Shown one piece after another: positions 59,327-64,000 of a stretch of DNA of 64,000 nucleotides (position 1 is the stretch's first letter; each line of letters begins with the position of its first letter). The notes under the pieces are model-generated. The model ran no database searches, was not told the origin of the DNA, and saw only the letters and a list, made by a program, of their open reading frames with translations. The translations under genes were made by a program, and so were the position numbers. The stretch comes from Corynebacterium testudinoris (lineage in GTDB: Bacteria; Actinomycetota; Actinomycetes; Mycobacteriales; Mycobacteriaceae): NCBI RefSeq assembly GCF_001021045.1, contig NZ_CP011545.1:434001-498000 (forward strand), given 5' to 3'.

Positions 59327-60083
59327 TGAGTCGTCGCAACCGTGACGCCAGCTCAGGCGACATCAATGACCACCTACAGCCGGTGATCAATGATGACGCC
59401 TTCCTCACTGATCTCTCCCACGGCATTGACCCCTCGGGCGGCGACGATGAACTTGCCGCCCTGTTCCTGGCGTTGCGCGAAGACGTGGAACGCCAGATGC
59501 CACCGGCACCCCTCATCGAGGGGGCAGACGAAGAGCCCGTGGTCATCTCCCTGGCTGAGCGCCGGGCCGCCCGTCGATCCCGGCCGCTGCTGTCCGGACT
59601 CATCGGCGCTGCCGCCGCCACCTTGGTTATTGCTGGTTCCGGCACGGCGATCTTTAACGCCACCCCTGGCTCCCCGCTGTGGGGGATCTCCAGTGCTTTG
59701 TTCAGCGACCGCGCCGCGGTGATTGAACTCGCTGGCACCTTGGAGCAGGTGGATTCCCGGGCCGCTCAGGGCGACATGGATGGGGCGCGTGAACTGATCT
59801 CGGAGGCGCGCAAGCAGGTCCGGGAGATGAGCGAGACGGAGCAGCAGCCCAAGGGTGAAGCTACCGTGACGGAGACCGTCACCAAGTCGTCTGACGCTTC
59901 TGCCCCGGCACCGACGACGGTGACGGAAACCAAGGTGGAGACGGAGACGAGCGTGGCTACGGTCACTGTGACGCAGGGTCCCCCGCCGATCACGGAGAAT
60001 CCCCTCCCGACCCCGGAGCCGACGGTCACACCCACCACGACCGCTCCGGCCGGGACGCTCTCCCCGCCGCAGACGCAGCAGCC

Positions 60084-60087
<4 letters not shown>
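59326..60087 (+). CDS. rsdA: Anti-sigma-D factor RsdA
   Basis: 253 residues from the ATG at 59326, which shares one base with the sigD stop and has GGAGGAG 7 nt before it. The cytoplasmic N-terminal ~90 residues (FLTDLSHG near residue 30) resemble the RsdA sigma-D-binding domain. One membrane helix (about 87-108), then an extracytoplasmic helical segment and a Thr/Val/Pro-rich tail. It should hold SigD inactive until an envelope signal triggers proteolysis. Confidence 0.9.
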
Positions 60088-62104
<2,017 letters not shown>

Positions 62105-62174
62105 GGATTTTCGTCGCGCGCTGAGGGCAGTAAGGTAAGGAACCGTCATACCCGCCCGTAGAAGGGAGCGCCTC

Positions 62175-63323
62175 GTGCGCGACTATGTTGAGATCGGGGT
62201 TGGCCGTGAGGCCCGCCGCACCTACCACCTGCACAATGTTGCCATCGTGCCCTCGCGCCGAACCCGCTCCTCCCAGGACGTGGATACCACGTGGCATATT
62301 GACGCCTACACCTTCGGCATCCCGGTTATGTCCCACCCGACTGACTCCTTAGCCAGCCCCGAGTTCGTCATTGAGATGGATCGCCAGGGCGGCCTCGGTG
62401 TGATCAACGCCGAGGGGCTGTGGGGCCGCCAGGCTGACCTGGAGGGCGCGATTTCCCAGGTCGTCGAATCGGTCATGTCCGGCGATGAGCTTGATTTCAC
62501 CGGTGCGCGGGCCATCGCTTTGCTCCAGAAGCTGCATGCCGCCCCGATCGATGAGGATTTGCTCGCCGAGCGCATCGGCGAGGTCCGCGCCTCCGGGGCC
62601 ACCGTAGCCGTGCGCGTCAGCCCGCAGCGCGCCCGTGAGCTCGCACCCATGGTCATCAAGGCTGGCGCTGAACTGCTGGTTATCCAGGGCACCATGATTT
62701 CCGCCGAGCACGTGGCCACAGGCGGCGAGCCGCTCAACCTCAAAGAGTTCATTGGCTCCCTTGATGTGCCCGTCATCGCTGGTGGCGTGGCGGATTACAC
62801 CACCGCCATGCACCTCATGCGCACCGGTGCCGCCGGTGTCATCGTTGGCGGCGGCACGAACACCAATGAGTTCGCTTTGGGCATCGAGGTCCCCATGGCC
62901 ACCGCTATTGCTGATGTGGCCGCCGCCCGCCGGGAGTACTTGGACGAGACGGGTGGGCGCTACGTGCACATCATTGCCGATGGGGAGATCGAGAACTCCG
63001 GCGACGTCGCCAAGGCTATTGCCTGCGGTGCTGACGCCGTGGTCCTGGGCACTCCGCTGGCCCCGGCCGCGGAAGCTCCCGGGCGTGGCACCTTCTGGCC
63101 GGCGGTGGCTGCCCACCCGCGTTTCCCGCGTGGCATTGTGCAGACCCCGCAGTCCTACGAGGTGGAGGACAAAGAGCCGCCGAGCTTGGAGGTCATCCTC
63201 CATGGCCCCACGACGGAGCCGTTCGGTGTGCAGAACATCATTGGTGGGTTGCGCCGGTCTATGGCCAAGTGTGGATACACCGATTTGAAGTCCTTCCAAA
63301 AGGTCAACCTGTCGGTCGAGTAG
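62175..63323 (+). CDS. guaB3: GuaB3 family IMP dehydrogenase-like protein
   Basis: 382 residues from a GTG with GAAGGGAG upstream. An IMPDH-type barrel without CBS domains. At the catalytic loop it reads [12 protein letters not shown], so the cysteine of GSICTTR is missing. The family is known from actinobacteria between guaB and guaA; published work on other GuaB3 proteins links them to GMP reductase-like chemistry, but whether this one is active cannot be judged here. Confidence 0.9.
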   Translation: MRDYVEIGVGREARRTYHLHNVAIVPSRRTRSSQDVDTTWHIDAYTFGIPVMSHPTDSLASPEFVIEMDRQGGLGVINAEGLWGRQADLEGAISQVVESVMSGDELDFTGARAIALLQKLHAAPIDEDLLAERIGEVRASGATVAVRVSPQRARELAPMVIKAGAELLVIQGTMISAEHVATGGEPLNLKEFIGSLDVPVIAGGVADYTTAMHLMRTGAAGVIVGGGTNTNEFALGIEVPMATAIADVAAARREYLDETGGRYVHIIADGEIENSGDVAKAIACGADAVVLGTPLAPAAEAPGRGTFWPAVAAHPRFPRGIVQTPQSYEVEDKEPPSLEVILHGPTTEPFGVQNIIGGLRRSMAKCGYTDLKSFQKVNLSVE

Positions 63324-63326
63324 GAT
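63321..63326 (+). promoter_or_regulatory. -10 hexamer for guaA, overlapping the guaB3 stop
   Basis: TAGGAT begins with the TAG stop of guaB3 and is followed by 7 nt and the guaA GTG. Confidence 0.5.
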
Positions 63327-63333
63327 CAGTTTC

Positions 63334-64000
63334 GTGACTTCAGCTACCCCCCGCCCCGTCCTTGTTGTGGACTTTGGCGCCCAGTACGCCCAGCTCATCG
63401 CTCGGCGCGTCCGCGAGGCCCGCATCTATTCCGAGGTTGTTCCGCACACCGCTACCGCTGAGGAGATCAAGGCCAAGAACCCGGCCGCGCTCATCCTCTC
63501 CGGCGGCCCGTCCTCCGTGTACGCGGAGGGGGCTCCGAGCTTGGATCCGGAGATCCTCGATCTTGGTCTTCCCGTTTTCGGTATCTGCTACGGCTTCCAG
63601 GCGATGACCGCTGCTTTGGGCGGCACGGTCGCTGAGACCGGTACCCGTGAGTATGGCCGCACCGACCTCACCGTTGAAACTGAGGGCGTCCTGCACGCCG
63701 GCCTGGCGGATACCCACAAGGTGTGGATGAGCCACGGCGATTCCGTGACGGAGGCCCCGGCGGGGTTCCAGGTCACGGCCACCTCCGAGGGCGCTCCCGT
63801 GGCGGCCTTCGAGTCCCTGGACAAGCGCATGGCTGGCGTCCAGTACCACCCGGAGGTGCTGCATTCGCCGCACGGCCAGCAGGTGCTCACCCGCTTCCTC
63901 ACCCAGGTCGCTGGCTTGGAGGCTGATTGGACCGCTGCCAACATTGCAGAACAGCTTATCGACGGCGTGCGGGAGCAGATTGGCCCCAACGGCCACGCTA
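63334..64000 (+). CDS. guaA: GMP synthase (glutamine-hydrolysing), 3'-truncated by the window
   Basis: 222 codons of guaA from a GTG at 63334 to the right edge, open to the end. The glutaminase domain is complete: [18 protein letters not shown], the catalytic Cys in GICYGFQ, and the His/Glu pair in VQYHPEV. The ATP-pyrophosphatase domain lies beyond the window. It aminates XMP to GMP. Confidence 0.96.
   Translation, partial: MTSATPRPVLVVDFGAQYAQLIARRVREARIYSEVVPHTATAEEIKAKNPAALILSGGPSSVYAEGAPSLDPEILDLGLPVFGICYGFQAMTAALGGTVAETGTREYGRTDLTVETEGVLHAGLADTHKVWMSHGDSVTEAPAGFQVTATSEGAPVAAFESLDKRMAGVQYHPEVLHSPHGQQVLTRFLTQVAGLEADWTAANIAEQLIDGVREQIGPNGHA

Overview
This window reads as chromosome of a Corynebacterium, or a close mycolata relative. 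The evidence is the high-GC codon use, the frequent GTG and TTG starts, and the gene order. That order (rplN-rplX-rplE, fdhD, rpsH to rplO, secY-adk-map-infA, rpsM to truA, ESX-4, rplM-rpsI-glmM, glmS, alr-tsaEBD, groES-groEL1-whcB-sigD, guaB-guaB3-guaA) matches what I know of C. glutamicum and M. tuberculosis. Nearly all of it is conserved core. I see no tRNA, rRNA, insertion sequence, prophage or CRISPR array.

Layout. 1-9.6 kb: the end of a MacB-type permease gene, then a leftward block holding two dynamin-like GTPases, a Fes-type siderophore esterase, a siderophore-binding lipoprotein and a FepDGC-type importer. Two strong DtxR-box matches control this block. 9.8-16.2 kb: ribosomal protein genes, interrupted by fdhD, a DUF6457 gene and a hypothetical gene. 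16.2-19.1 kb: an HtaA-type hemin-binding surface protein with its own DtxR-like box, placed between rplO and secY. 19.2-27.7 kb: secY, adk, map, an L,D-transpeptidase, infA and the alpha operon to truA. 27.8-39.9 kb: a complete ESX-4 type VII secretion locus (eccB, mycP, eccD, eccC, a TIGR03931 protein, two WXG100 genes) with two membrane-protein genes beside it. 40.1-45.3 kb: rplM-rpsI, glmM and an uncharacterised three-gene cluster that looks linked to ESX-4. 45.3-54.2 kb: glmS, a maleylacetate reductase-like gene, alr, the t6A genes and an AspT-like transporter. 54.2-64 kb: an AztD-like lipoprotein, groES-groEL1 under CIRCE, whcB, sigD-rsdA, guaB, guaB3 and the start of guaA.

Iron acquisition (siderophore import, ferric-siderophore hydrolysis, heme binding) appears co-regulated by DtxR. 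Cell-envelope functions cluster around ESX-4, glmM, glmS, alr and the L,D-transpeptidase. Many starts sit 6-8 nt downstream of a -10-like hexamer with no useful Shine-Dalgarno, which points to leaderless transcripts; I used this to choose several start codons. The least explained parts are the GTPase pair in the siderophore transcript, the three-gene cluster after glmM, an 11-bp tandem repeat between the divergent ESX-4 genes, a duplicated ~105-bp intergenic unit, and a perfect 9-6-9 inverted repeat before sigD.
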